DNA of 64,000 nucleotides from Selenomonadaceae bacterium (lineage in GTDB: Bacteria; Bacillota; Negativicutes; Selenomonadales; Selenomonadaceae): contig JAFZMV010000132.1 of the NCBI GenBank assembly GCA_017553205.1, positions 1 to 64,000 on the forward strand, read 5' to 3'. Positions 53,715 to 62,102 of this stretch are shown in pieces. Both the position numbers and the translations under genes were made by a program. The notes below the pieces were generated by a model. The model saw only the letters and a list, made by a program, of their open reading frames with translations. It did no database searches and was not told the DNA's origin. The first letter of the stretch is position 1. Each line of letters opens with the position of its first letter.

Positions 53715-54605
53715 TCACTGTAAAAATTTTTCTTTGAACATGTCAAGAAAATTTTTGCAGGCAGTTGAAAGCGTTTGATTTTTCAGCCAAGCAATAACTG
53801 TGTGAGTTGTCATTTCCGGTTCGATTACTCTTTTGTAAATTAAATCTCCGTCCGTCAAAAGTTCTTTGCTGGAAATTGGGATCATTGCTATTCCGAGATT
53901 TTTTTTCACCATCATCAAATCTTGTACAACGCTGTCAGATACACAGATAATTTCAGGTGAAAAACCGATTTTTTTGCAGTTCGTTTCAAAAATTGATTTC
54001 CAGCGAAGAGGAACAATTATCGGCTGCCCTTTGAGTTCCGAAAGTTTGACTGTATCTTTTTTTCTGCCGCAAATATTTTTTTTGTTCATGACCATAACAA
54101 GCGGTTCATTTGGCAAAACGAAAAGTCCGTAAGATGAATTGTCCACCTGAGTTCGAGTGATTGCGATTTCAATAAGTCTGTTGTCTAAAAGTTCAATTAC
54201 TCTTGCACCTTCCGCCTCCCAAATTTCAAAAGTTACATTGGGATAAACTTTGTGAAATTCTGAAATTAATTCCGGCAGAATCATCGCTCCCGAAGTCGTG
54301 ATAGTTCCGATACGAATGGAACCTTTTGCACCTGTTCCGATTTCTGAAATTTCGCGAATAGTTCCGTCAACCATTCCGAGAATATTTTCAACGCGTTCGT
54401 AAAGTACTCTGCCCGCCTCTGTTAAACGAATTCTTCTTGAACCGCGTTCAAAAAGTTTTGCGTTTAATTTTTCTTCAAGACGTTTCATTTGTCGGCTTAA
54501 TGCAGGCTGTGCGATGTCTAAACGCTGGGCGGCGTGACTGATATTTCCTTCTTCAACTATTGCAAAAAATGCACGCATGTCTTTTACACCGATTCCGTTC
54601 TCCAT
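53715..54605 (-). CDS. LysR-type transcriptional regulator
   Basis: The protein has 296 residues. The N-terminal winged helix (MRAFFAIVEEGNISHAAQRLDIAQPALSRQMKRLEEKL, residues about 10-47) is followed by the effector-binding domain. That domain begins GSIRIGTITTSGAMILPELISEFHKVYPNV and contains AITRTQVD. It is divergent from dhaL with a 124-nt shared control region, so dhaL is the obvious candidate target. Effector unknown. Its 3' end lies 95 nt from the rpsL promoter. Confidence 0.92.
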   Translation of the reverse strand: MENGIGVKDMRAFFAIVEEGNISHAAQRLDIAQPALSRQMKRLEEKLNAKLFERGSRRIRLTEAGRVLYERVENILGMVDGTIREISEIGTGAKGSIRIGTITTSGAMILPELISEFHKVYPNVTFEIWEAEGARVIELLDNRLIEIAITRTQVDNSSYGLFVLPNEPLVMVMNKKNICGRKKDTVKLSELKGQPIIVPLRWKSIFETNCKKIGFSPEIICVSDSVVQDLMMVKKNLGIAMIPISSKELLTDGDLIYKRVIEPEMTTHTVIAWLKNQTLSTACKNFLDMFKEKFLQ

Positions 54606-54729
54606 TTTCGATAATCACTCCATCTAAAAAATTCTCCGTTTCCTCTAAAAATTTCTTCGTCATTATAGCACAGTTTTTAAAGTTGTGTTATTATCATAGA
54701 AAAATATTATATCTGGAGGAAAATTTGAA
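54606..54729. promoter_or_regulatory. Divergent control region of the LysR gene and dhaL
   Basis: For dhaL, TTGTGT (54683-54688) and TATTAT (54705-54710) are 16 nt apart. For the regulator, a perfect TATAAT lies on the minus strand at 54662-54667 with a poor -35. No clear T-N11-A LysR box could be fixed by eye. Confidence 0.5.
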
Positions 54730-55353
54730 ATGATAAGAGATGCAGTTGAAGCGGTTGTAAATGCAATTATTTCGGAGAAAGATTATTTGTCACAACTTGA
54801 TGCGAAAATCGGCGACGGAGATCACGGAGCAAATATGGCTCAGGGAGCAAAATCTGCAGTCGAGGCTTTGGAAGAACTCAGCGACGAAGAACTCAACGAC
54901 TTGCAGAAAGTTTTGCATGCAGTCGGTGAGGCTGTAGTCATGAATGTCGGCGGAAGTGCTGGACCATTATATGGAGCTGGAATTTTAGAGGCGGCAAAAG
55001 TTGTTGACGAAAATTCTTCTCTGGATATTGCGACTTTAGAAAAAATGTTCGGAGCGGCAGTCAGTGCAATTCAAAGACGCGGACACGCTCAAAAAGGCGA
55101 TAAAACTATGCTTGATGTTTTAATTCCGATTCATGAATGTTTTACGCCTGAAAATTCTGCGGGAAAAAATTTGGAAGAAGTTTTAGTACTTGCTGTTGAC
55201 GCGGCAAAAGACGGAGTTGAATATACAAAAACTATTGCGGCAAAAAGAGGACGTGCAAGTTATCTCGGAGATCGCAGTATCGGCTTTGAAGATCCCGGGG
55301 CGGTAAGTTCGTTGATAATTTATAGAACTCTCTGCAATTACTGGAAAGGATAA
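54730..55353 (+). CDS. dhaL: Dihydroxyacetone kinase, DhaL (ADP-binding) subunit
   Basis: DhaL carries the nucleotide that phosphorylates dihydroxyacetone held by DhaK. The 207-residue protein has the metal-binding acidic motif LDAKIGDGDHGANMAQGA, NVGGSAGPLYGAGI and KRGRASYLGDRSIGFEDPGA, all typical. TGGAGG lies about 12 nt before ATG. It is about 47 kb from dhaK. No dhaM lies beside it. Control by the divergent LysR gene is likely. Confidence 0.94.
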   Translation: MIRDAVEAVVNAIISEKDYLSQLDAKIGDGDHGANMAQGAKSAVEALEELSDEELNDLQKVLHAVGEAVVMNVGGSAGPLYGAGILEAAKVVDENSSLDIATLEKMFGAAVSAIQRRGHAQKGDKTMLDVLIPIHECFTPENSAGKNLEEVLVLAVDAAKDGVEYTKTIAAKRGRASYLGDRSIGFEDPGAVSSLIIYRTLCNYWKG

Positions 55354-55384
55354 CGATTAAAATTTTTGAAAGTAATTTGAAACG

Positions 55385-55434
55385 TGTCAAGGCGATGTTT
55401 GAAACTAAAAAATCAAATGTTGCCTTGATACAAT
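55385..55434. repeat. Long inverted repeat upstream of rapZ
   Basis: GTGTCAAGGCGATGTTTGA pairs, allowing G-U, with TCAAATGTTGCCTTGATAC around a short AT-rich loop. It lies between dhaL and rapZ, about 30 nt before the rapZ start, and is followed by a weak T-tract (TTTTTTTA at 55444-55451). It could be a terminator or a structured leader. Confidence 0.6.
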
Positions 55435-55465
55435 TTGAAAAAATTTTTTTACGGGAGATGATAAA

Positions 55466-56413
55466 ATGGAAAATGACATTCAAACTGCTGAAGAAAAAAT
55501 CCAGTCTGACGAATCAGAAAATCAAGAAAAAATTTCTGAAGATACAAGAATAATAATTGTAACAGGAATGAGCGGGAGCGGAAAAACTCAAGCCTGCAGA
55601 TTTTTGGAGGACTTGGGATATTTTTGCGTGGATAATCTTCCGCCTGTTTTTGTTCCGAAGTTTGTAGAACTTTGTTCACACGCCTCAACTCATGTCAGTC
55701 GAATTGTTTTGGTTATCGACACACGCAGCCGAGAATTTTTTGATAATCTCATTCAAGTTTTGGAAGAAATGGACAAAAACGATCAAGATTATGAAATGCT
55801 TTTTATGGACGCGTCTGACGATGCAATTATCAGACGTTACAAAGAAACTCGTCGTCGTCACCCGATGGCTCCTTCTTCCAGAATTTCTGACGGAGTTGCG
55901 AAAGAAAGAAAACGTCTTGAAGATGTTCGCAGTAAAGCAACTTACATTATAGACACTTCAAATTTGGCGAAGGCTGAACTTCGTGAAAAAATTCGTCAGC
56001 TTTTTGCAAAAAAAGAAGGAACGGGAATGAATATTTCTGTTTTGTCTTTCGGTTTTAAATTTGGTATGCCACTTGATGCAGATATGGTTCTTGACGTTAG
56101 ATTTTTGCCGAATCCTTTTTATATTGAGGCACTCAAACATAAAAGCGGAAGTGTTCCCGAAGTTTCCGCGTATATTTCCGAAAAAACTGTAACGCAGGAT
56201 TTTCTAAAAAAATTAGATCCGTTTATTGATTTTCTTATCCCTCAATATGTCCGCGAAGGAAAAAGCCAACTTGTAATTGCTGTCGGTTGTACGGGCGGCA
56301 TGCATAGGAGCGTTTTCACGGCAAAACATATTTTTGATAATCTTGTTAAAAAAGGTTTTACGGTAAATCTTGAACATCGCGACTTGATGAAAAATGACGT
56401 GTGGGAAGTCTGA
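55466..56413 (+). CDS. rapZ: RNase adapter / nucleotide-binding protein RapZ
   Basis: The protein has 315 residues. IIIVTGMSGSGKTQACRFLEDLGYFCVDNLPP is the N-terminal kinase-like P-loop, and FLDASDDAIIRRYKETRRRHP-like and SFGFKFGMPLDADMVLDVRFLPNPFY follow. VAVGCTGGMHRSVFTA is the C-terminal hallmark. In Firmicutes RapZ (YvcJ) pairs with YvcK. About 25 acidic residues precede the P-loop strand, more than usual. GGGAGAT lies before ATG. The next gene yvcK begins after a heptamer repeat. Confidence 0.95.
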   Translation: MENDIQTAEEKIQSDESENQEKISEDTRIIIVTGMSGSGKTQACRFLEDLGYFCVDNLPPVFVPKFVELCSHASTHVSRIVLVIDTRSREFFDNLIQVLEEMDKNDQDYEMLFMDASDDAIIRRYKETRRRHPMAPSSRISDGVAKERKRLEDVRSKATYIIDTSNLAKAELREKIRQLFAKKEGTGMNISVLSFGFKFGMPLDADMVLDVRFLPNPFYIEALKHKSGSVPEVSAYISEKTVTQDFLKKLDPFIDFLIPQYVREGKSQLVIAVGCTGGMHRSVFTAKHIFDNLVKKGFTVNLEHRDLMKNDVWEV

Positions 56414-56416
56414 AAT

Positions 56417-56452
56417 AATTTGGAGTTAGGAATTAGGAATGAGGAATTAAAG
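56417..56452. repeat. Heptamer-type intergenic repeat, single arm (rapZ-yvcK)
   Basis: AATTTGGAGTTAGGAATTAG continues with GAATGAGGAATTAAAG, directly after the rapZ stop codon. Only one arm is present. Confidence 0.8.
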
Positions 56453-56495
56453 TTTGAGAAAAATTTTTTAATTTTTTGATGAGGAAATTTTTGTA

Positions 56496-57785
56496 ATGTT
56501 TAGTCTTATAAAATGGCTTTATCCGGGAATGAAAATGAAACGCTGGCTTTTGCTTTTCGCACTCAGCGTCATGATGATTAGTTTCGGTTTGGCTCTTGCT
56601 CTGAACTATGAATATCTCGGACAAGCTGAAGAGGAAATTTTTAGATTTGTTTATATGACTGTCGGAAGTTACGATTATACTGTGACAATGACGGCGGGAA
56701 TTATTATCGTGATAATCGGCGGGTGCATTATGCTTTTTTCTACCCGCTCTATTATTCGTTCAATTATTGCCGTAATTATTCCTGACAGATCCGAAAAAAT
56801 TGTTGACTTGATTTATCAAAAACAAAAATTAAGTCGAGGACCTGTTGTAACTGTTATCGGCGGGGGGCATGGTCTTTCTGTTTTACTTCGCGGAATAAAA
56901 GAATCAACAAGTAATGTTTCGGCAGTCGTCACTGTTGCAGATGACGGCGGAAGTTCGGGCAGACTTCGCGAAGAACTCGGAATAATTCCGCCGGGAGATT
57001 TACGAAATTGTTTAGTTGCTCTTGCCGATACTGAACCGCTCATGGAAAAACTTTTTCAATATCGTTTTAAAGGTTCTACAGCATTGGCGGGTCACAGTTT
57101 CGGAAATTTATTTATTGCCGCAATGAATGAAGTTACCGGAGATATGGAAACTGCTTTAAAAGAATCGTCAAAAGTTTTGGCGGTTAAAGGTCGAGTTATT
57201 CCCGCAAGCAAAGTTTCAGTCCGACTTGATGCAATTATGAATGACGGAACAGTTGTAGAAGGTGAATCACAAATTCCTGAAGCAAGAAAAAAAATTCGTC
57301 GTGTTCAGCTTTTCCCGAAAAAAGTTCCTGCAGTTCCTTCCGCTATCGAGGCGATTGAAAATGCCGACGCAATAATTTTAGGTCCGGGCAGTCTTTATAC
57401 TTCGATTATGCCGAATCTTTTAGTTGAAGGCGTTGCAAAGGCTTTAAAAAAATCTAAGGCGATAAAAATTTATATCTGCAATGTTATGACACAGCCCGGC
57501 GAAACTGATAAATATTCTGCGTCCGCTCATGTGAAAGCAATTTTGGATCATACGGGAAAAGGTTCTATAGATTATGTTCTTGTAAATTCCGCTCCTATTC
57601 CAAAAGAATTTTGCGAAGGAAACGAATCTCAGCCCGTTGAAGTTGACGAAGAAAAAATAAATGTTCTCGGTTGCGGACTTATAAAGGCGGATTTAATCAG
57701 CGGTACTGACGCAGGCAGACATGATCCCGAAAAACTTTGTAAAGCTGTCATGAAAATTATTTACGATATGAGCGGAAAATTTTAA
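56496..57785 (+). CDS. yvcK: Gluconeogenesis factor YvcK-type protein with N-terminal membrane anchor
   Basis: The protein has 429 residues. The core (about 115-429) has the CofD/YvcK fold, with VTVIGGGHGLSVLLRGIK, VADDGGSSGRLREELG, PPGDLRNCLVALAD, GHSFGNLFIAAM and ILGPGSLYTSIMPNL. It binds UDP-sugars and supports cell-wall synthesis on gluconeogenic carbon. Before it are about 110 residues with two membrane helices (residues 17-37 and 63-85), absent from B. subtilis YvcK (317 aa). whiA, normally the next gene, is missing. Confidence 0.94.
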   Translation: MFSLIKWLYPGMKMKRWLLLFALSVMMISFGLALALNYEYLGQAEEEIFRFVYMTVGSYDYTVTMTAGIIIVIIGGCIMLFSTRSIIRSIIAVIIPDRSEKIVDLIYQKQKLSRGPVVTVIGGGHGLSVLLRGIKESTSNVSAVVTVADDGGSSGRLREELGIIPPGDLRNCLVALADTEPLMEKLFQYRFKGSTALAGHSFGNLFIAAMNEVTGDMETALKESSKVLAVKGRVIPASKVSVRLDAIMNDGTVVEGESQIPEARKKIRRVQLFPKKVPAVPSAIEAIENADAIILGPGSLYTSIMPNLLVEGVAKALKKSKAIKIYICNVMTQPGETDKYSASAHVKAILDHTGKGSIDYVLVNSAPIPKEFCEGNESQPVEVDEEKINVLGCGLIKADLISGTDAGRHDPEKLCKAVMKIIYDMSGKF

Positions 57786-57809
57786 CTGAAAAAAATTGGA
57801 GTTGCTGTG

Positions 57810-58529
57810 ATGATAAAAATAAAAAATCTCAAAAAAAATTTCGATGACTTGGAAGTTTTAAAGGGCATAAATCTTGACATTAAAGAAAGAGAAGTTGTCG
57901 TTATAATTGGACCTTCAGGGAGCGGAAAATCTACTTTGCTCCGCTGTATAAATTTTTTGGAAGAACCGACTGAAGGAACTGTGGAAGTTGACGGCATTTT
58001 GATGAATAACGCCGAAAATATTAACAAAGTTCGTGAAGAAGTCGGAATGGTTTTTCAAAGATTTAATCTTTTTCCGCATATGACGGTTTTAGATAATGTT
58101 ACACTTGCTCCAATAAAGGTCAGAAAAATTGAGCGGGAACGTGCAGAAATGACAGCACAAGAACTTTTGGACAGAGTTGGACTCGGCGACAAGTCGGACG
58201 CTTATCCGAATCAACTTTCAGGAGGACAACAGCAGAGAGTAGCAATAGCCAGAGCTTTGGCAATGCAACCGAAAGTAATGTTATTTGATGAACCTACTTC
58301 CGCATTAGATCCCGAAATGGTTGGAGAAGTTTTGGACGTTATGAAAAAACTTGCTGAAAGCGGAATGACGATGGTTATCGTAACTCATGAAATGGGATTT
58401 GCTCGGGAAGTAGGAACAAGATTGATTTTTGTTGACGGCGGTTACATTGTCGAAGAAGGAAAGCCGAAAGAAGTTTTTGAAAATCCAAAAGAAGAACGCA
58501 CAAAATTATTTTTGTCGAAAATTTTATAA
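57810..58529 (+). CDS. Amino-acid ABC transporter ATP-binding protein (GlnQ/PAAT type)
   Basis: The 239-residue ATPase has Walker [14 protein letters not shown], the Q-loop [13 protein letters not shown], the signature [16 protein letters not shown], Walker [15 protein letters not shown] and the H-loop VTHEMGF. The [13 protein letters not shown] pattern is typical of the polar amino-acid uptake family. No permease or binding protein is adjacent. ATG 57810 is 8 nt after GGAG. It follows yvcK by 24 nt where whiA would be expected. A weak terminator follows. Confidence 0.9.
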   Translation: MIKIKNLKKNFDDLEVLKGINLDIKEREVVVIIGPSGSGKSTLLRCINFLEEPTEGTVEVDGILMNNAENINKVREEVGMVFQRFNLFPHMTVLDNVTLAPIKVRKIERERAEMTAQELLDRVGLGDKSDAYPNQLSGGQQQRVAIARALAMQPKVMLFDEPTSALDPEMVGEVLDVMKKLAESGMTMVIVTHEMGFAREVGTRLIFVDGGYIVEEGKPKEVFENPKEERTKLFLSKIL

Positions 58530-58530
58530 A

Positions 58531-58566
58531 AAAAAAACTGCCGTTTCCGACAGAAAAATTTTTTTA
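58531..58566 (+). terminator. Weak terminator after the ABC ATPase gene
   Basis: ACTGCCG and CGACAG flank a short loop (one mismatch), followed by AAAAATTTTTTTA. It lies between two convergent genes. Confidence 0.4.
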
Positions 58567-58580
58567 GTTTCGATAATTTT

Positions 58581-59291
58581 TTATGCGATTCCTGAAAGTT
58601 CTTCAGCACGTTTGTCAAAACGGCTCATAATTTCGTTGTAGGTTTTCTCGGTAATGTCCGGCATTGAATCCAAGCCAGTTGCATTTGACCAAGTAATTCC
58701 CGCTTGTTTAAAACCATCTTCTACTGCTGAACGCATTTTTTCAAGTTTTTCGGGATCGTTTCCTGCGATTGTAGACGCAAGATCAAAAATTCTTGTGGCG
58801 ACAGCGTTGACTCCCCAATCACCTTCATCAGAAACAGCTTTCGCCGCGTCTTCGGGATTTGTTGCGACTTCGGGCATTCCGAATTTTGCCGCGTCAATCT
58901 GCACGCCGTCAAAATTCAAAATTCCTACTCCTTCATCAAGCCAGCCCTGAAGTTTGTCGTTGGTATCAGTGAGAGCCTGAATCATCATGTTAAGCATAGT
59001 CTGCTGATTCATCTGAATAGAATCTTTCAGATAACGAACTTCATCAGCCGAAAGTCCTTTAGTTTTTTCAGCGGAATCTTCGACAGTTTCATTTTCGGCA
59101 TTTGCCGCAGCCTGTTTAGCCGCATCGGAAATATCTATCGAATAAGCATCGCCGACAGTCGAAGTATTTGCGGCGGTCTGCTGTGACGAAGAGTAAGCGT
59201 CAGCCGCTTTTGTTGTGGAAACATTTTTGTTTTGCGTCGTATATTGTCCGACAGTGACAGATGACGCACTTGAAACAGTGTTTACATCCAT
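58581..59291 (-). CDS. Hypothetical protein, possible DUF5610-like C-terminal domain
   Basis: The protein has 236 residues. The first 70 are low-complexity Ser/Thr/Ala/Gln-rich. A charged helical region (LSADEVRYLKDSIQMNQQTMLNM) is followed by a C-terminal domain. Its features (VNAVATRIFDLASTIAGNDPEKLEKM, AVEDGFKQAG, MPDITEKTYNEIMSRFDKRAEEL) remind me of DUF5610. That link is from memory and needs a profile search. No signal peptide. AAAGGAGG precedes ATG. It is the last gene of the minus-strand block and follows a second unknown protein of similar Ser/Asn-rich composition. Confidence 0.7.
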   Translation of the reverse strand: MDVNTVSSASSVTVGQYTTQNKNVSTTKAADAYSSSQQTAANTSTVGDAYSIDISDAAKQAAANAENETVEDSAEKTKGLSADEVRYLKDSIQMNQQTMLNMMIQALTDTNDKLQGWLDEGVGILNFDGVQIDAAKFGMPEVATNPEDAAKAVSDEGDWGVNAVATRIFDLASTIAGNDPEKLEKMRSAVEDGFKQAGITWSNATGLDSMPDITEKTYNEIMSRFDKRAEELSGIA

Positions 59292-59363
59292 GTTGAAACC
59301 TCCTTTTGAAGTTAAAAAAAATTTATCTCAAGACAAAAAATCTGTCTTGTATTCTCTTTAAAA

Positions 59364-59795
59364 TTACATCATCAATAAATCTGCCAAGCTGAACTGCTGA
59401 ACCATTTTCATGGCGGTTTCTCCGTTTACTGACGGCTTAGAATAGTCCGCGACAGGTACAAGATGCGGACGTTTTTTAATTCTAGAAGAAATTTTTCCGT
59501 CCTCGTAAGTTGTTATCATAATTGAACCGTCGGGCATGAATCTTTTTATTGTTTCGATATTTTTAGGAGAACTGTTTTGACTGTTTTGACGGCTTTGAGA
59601 ATTTTTTTGCATGTCCTCAAATTGTTCGTTAATTTCAGAAACTTTTTCCGCCAAAATTTTTGCGTAATCCGAAGAACTCCCTGCATTATTCGTCACGGCA
59701 GAATTATTATTTGTATCGTTGGCAAAAGTCGACTGCGACATACTTGCAATTAAATCTGTTCCGTAATTTATGTTCCACGCTCCCAAAATTTTCAC
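59364..59795 (-). CDS. Hypothetical protein, about 143 aa
   Basis: I do not recognise this protein. It has a Ser/Asn/Gln-rich middle (about residues 30-75), and a C-terminal part with RFMPDGSIMITTYEDGKISSRIKKRP and QQFSLADLLMM. The ORF is open to 59828. GTG at 59795 gives (M)KILGAWNINYGTDLIA and has AGAAGGGA just upstream, though close. TTG at 59828 has no site, so the start is uncertain. It may form a pair with the next gene downstream. Confidence 0.55.
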   Translation of the reverse strand: MKILGAWNINYGTDLIASMSQSTFANDTNNNSAVTNNAGSSSDYAKILAEKVSEINEQFEDMQKNSQSRQNSQNSSPKNIETIKRFMPDGSIMITTYEDGKISSRIKKRPHLVPVADYSKPSVNGETAMKMVQQFSLADLLMM

Positions 59796-59869
59796 GTCCC
59801 TTCTAAAAAATTTGAAAATCCTCTTCAACTGCTTTATCGGAATTTTAAATATGCCGCTTAAGAAATTAT

Positions 59870-62092
59870 TTATTTTGCCATGACTTTTTTGTAAACTTCC
59901 AAATATTTTTCCGTGACTGTACTTATCAAAAATTTTTCTGCCGCGTTCGGAACTCTTTCCAGAATTTTTGAATATTCTTTTTCGTCATTTGCAAAAGTTA
60001 TTAAAATTTTGCTCAATTTTTCAACAGGAACTTTTCCATTTTCCAAATCAAAAATAATTCCCGCAGACTCTCCCGAAGATGTTTTCAGCATTTCCGCAGA
60101 TTCTCCCAAATTTGAACTGACGACGGGTTTTCCGCTGAACAAGCTGTCAATTATCAAAAGCGGAAAACTTTCTCCCGAAAATTCACTCGGCAAAAATCCT
60201 ACATCAGAAGTTGCAAGATAATCGCGGACGTTGCTTTTAAATCCCACAAGATGAACAAATTCAGGAACATTATTTTTTAATTTGTCATACATTACGCCCG
60301 CACCGACTAAAATTAAATCAATTCTGCGGGAACTTTTTTTATTTGCCAAAGTCACCGCGTCAACTGCAGCCTGCCAACCTTTTTCGGGAATTGCACGACT
60401 TACCACACAGCACACAAAAGAATTTTCAGGAATTTTTAATTCATTTCGCGGAATCGGATTGACGGGAAAAATTTCAAGCCCGTTGCCAATTTTATAAAAA
60501 TTCTCATCAGGTTCCCAGTTGAAATCTTTAAACGGCTGTAAATTTTTTTCGGTGATGTAAATGAAAGCGTCAACACATTTTTGAACTTTCTTCAGCAGAT
60601 TATTTAAATGTGGCTGTTCCGTTGCCTCGTACATTCCGTGCAGAGTTACAACATGATGAAGTTCTTTTTTCTCGGTTGAAATATAACTGACTGCCTCATC
60701 AACCGAACCATGATGAGAATGAGCAATATCAATTTTAAACTGTTCGACAATCTGCAAAAGTCCCGCCGTTTCCTGTATTCTTACAAGCGGAAGATCGGCT
60801 GATAATTTTTTTCGGACACCCGGCAAATACTCAGACATTTGAAAATCCAAAATCGTGACGGGAAAATTTTTTCTGCCCAGTTCATTCGCCAAAATTAACG
60901 GGAAAGTTTCTCCGCCACCTATCGTCATAGAAAAAACGCACATTAAAATATTTGGCTTGCGTTCAACTTTCAAAATTTTTTCTACGCTGAAATATTTTTT
61001 GAGTTCTTCAATATCTTTTCCGCCGTAATATGAAAAAAAATGATCCTCCAACTGCTTGAAATGTTTTTCATGAGCGTCGGCAGTGACAAAATAATTTTTC
61101 GCGATAAACGTTGCAATTTTTTCATGCTCCAAATAATAACGCGGCTCTTTTTGAATTTTCAGCGACGTACTTTTTTTGTGGACGCGATAAAAATTTGTGG
61201 CGGTCGGCGTGTAATAAATACAGCCGCCTTTAATCAAGTCGAGATAAAAAAGCCAGTCCCCGCAAAGTTTCATATCTTTCCAGAGTTCTGCAATTTCATC
61301 ATGAATTTTTGTCGGCTTTTTAAAAACTGTACTGCTTACATTTGGAATGACATTTTTTATTGCCATTCCGTACATTACAAAATTTGCGGCAGTCATTGAA
61401 AAACTTTTTGACCAGTCGAAATTTTCCAAGTCCGCCAAATATTGTTCAGTGGTAAAAATTTTTTCGCCGTCCTGCATAAAATCCGAACGGGCAAAAGCAA
61501 GCTGGACAGATTCATCAGCAAACGCGGGAACAAGTTCAGACAAAAAATTTTCTCCGCTGTAGTCATCTGATTCCGCTATCCAAATTAAATTTCCTTTTGC
61601 CGCTTCAAGACCTTTACGCCACTGATTGAAAACTCCGCCCGAATTTTTTTCGTTAAAAATAATCCGCGTGTTGTCTTTGTGTGCTGAATAGTATTCCTGC
61701 AGAATTTCTCTACTGTTATCTGTTGAACAGTCGTCCAACAAAATTACTTCAAAATTTTTGTAAGTCTGGCTGTAAATCGTGTTCAATCTTTCGCGAAGAT
61801 ACGGGGCGTGATTGTAATTCGGAACAATGACGCTGACAAAAAAATTTTTTCTGTCTTCTGACGGATTACACTGCCAAATAATTTTGGATTTTTCAGCAGG
61901 ATTTTCTGCAGGTTGATTTTCAGAAGTCATTGCAAATTTTAACAGTGCAGATTTTGCCGCCGCCTTTGCAGGAAGAAAAAACTTTTTATGAACTGCAGGC
62001 ATTTTTTCCGACAAAAAATTTTCCGTACGGCTGACAATTCTCCTGACAACCGTTCCCGTCAATTTGCGGTAAACTTTCATTTTTATACTCAT
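59870..62092 (-). CDS. Two-domain glycosyltransferase (GT2 + GT4)
   Basis: The protein has 740 residues. Residues about 84-300 are a GT-A domain (FVSVIVPNYNHAPYLRERL, LDDCSTDNSREIL, WIAESDDYS with the metal-binding acid pair). Residues about 385-740 are a GT-B domain (GGGETFPLILANELG, HSHHGSVDEAVSYI, RAIPEKGWQAAVDA, SDVGFLPSEFSGESFPLLIIDSL). The first 80 residues are basic and helical. It probably adds two sugars in sequence to a surface polysaccharide or a protein glycan; donor and acceptor cannot be read from sequence. It follows the next gene by 10 nt. Confidence 0.9.
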   Translation of the reverse strand: MSIKMKVYRKLTGTVVRRIVSRTENFLSEKMPAVHKKFFLPAKAAAKSALLKFAMTSENQPAENPAEKSKIIWQCNPSEDRKNFFVSVIVPNYNHAPYLRERLNTIYSQTYKNFEVILLDDCSTDNSREILQEYYSAHKDNTRIIFNEKNSGGVFNQWRKGLEAAKGNLIWIAESDDYSGENFLSELVPAFADESVQLAFARSDFMQDGEKIFTTEQYLADLENFDWSKSFSMTAANFVMYGMAIKNVIPNVSSTVFKKPTKIHDEIAELWKDMKLCGDWLFYLDLIKGGCIYYTPTATNFYRVHKKSTSLKIQKEPRYYLEHEKIATFIAKNYFVTADAHEKHFKQLEDHFFSYYGGKDIEELKKYFSVEKILKVERKPNILMCVFSMTIGGGETFPLILANELGRKNFPVTILDFQMSEYLPGVRKKLSADLPLVRIQETAGLLQIVEQFKIDIAHSHHGSVDEAVSYISTEKKELHHVVTLHGMYEATEQPHLNNLLKKVQKCVDAFIYITEKNLQPFKDFNWEPDENFYKIGNGLEIFPVNPIPRNELKIPENSFVCCVVSRAIPEKGWQAAVDAVTLANKKSSRRIDLILVGAGVMYDKLKNNVPEFVHLVGFKSNVRDYLATSDVGFLPSEFSGESFPLLIIDSLFSGKPVVSSNLGESAEMLKTSSGESAGIIFDLENGKVPVEKLSKILITFANDEKEYSKILERVPNAAEKFLISTVTEKYLEVYKKVMAK

Positions 62093-62102
62093 TAAAATCT
62101 CC

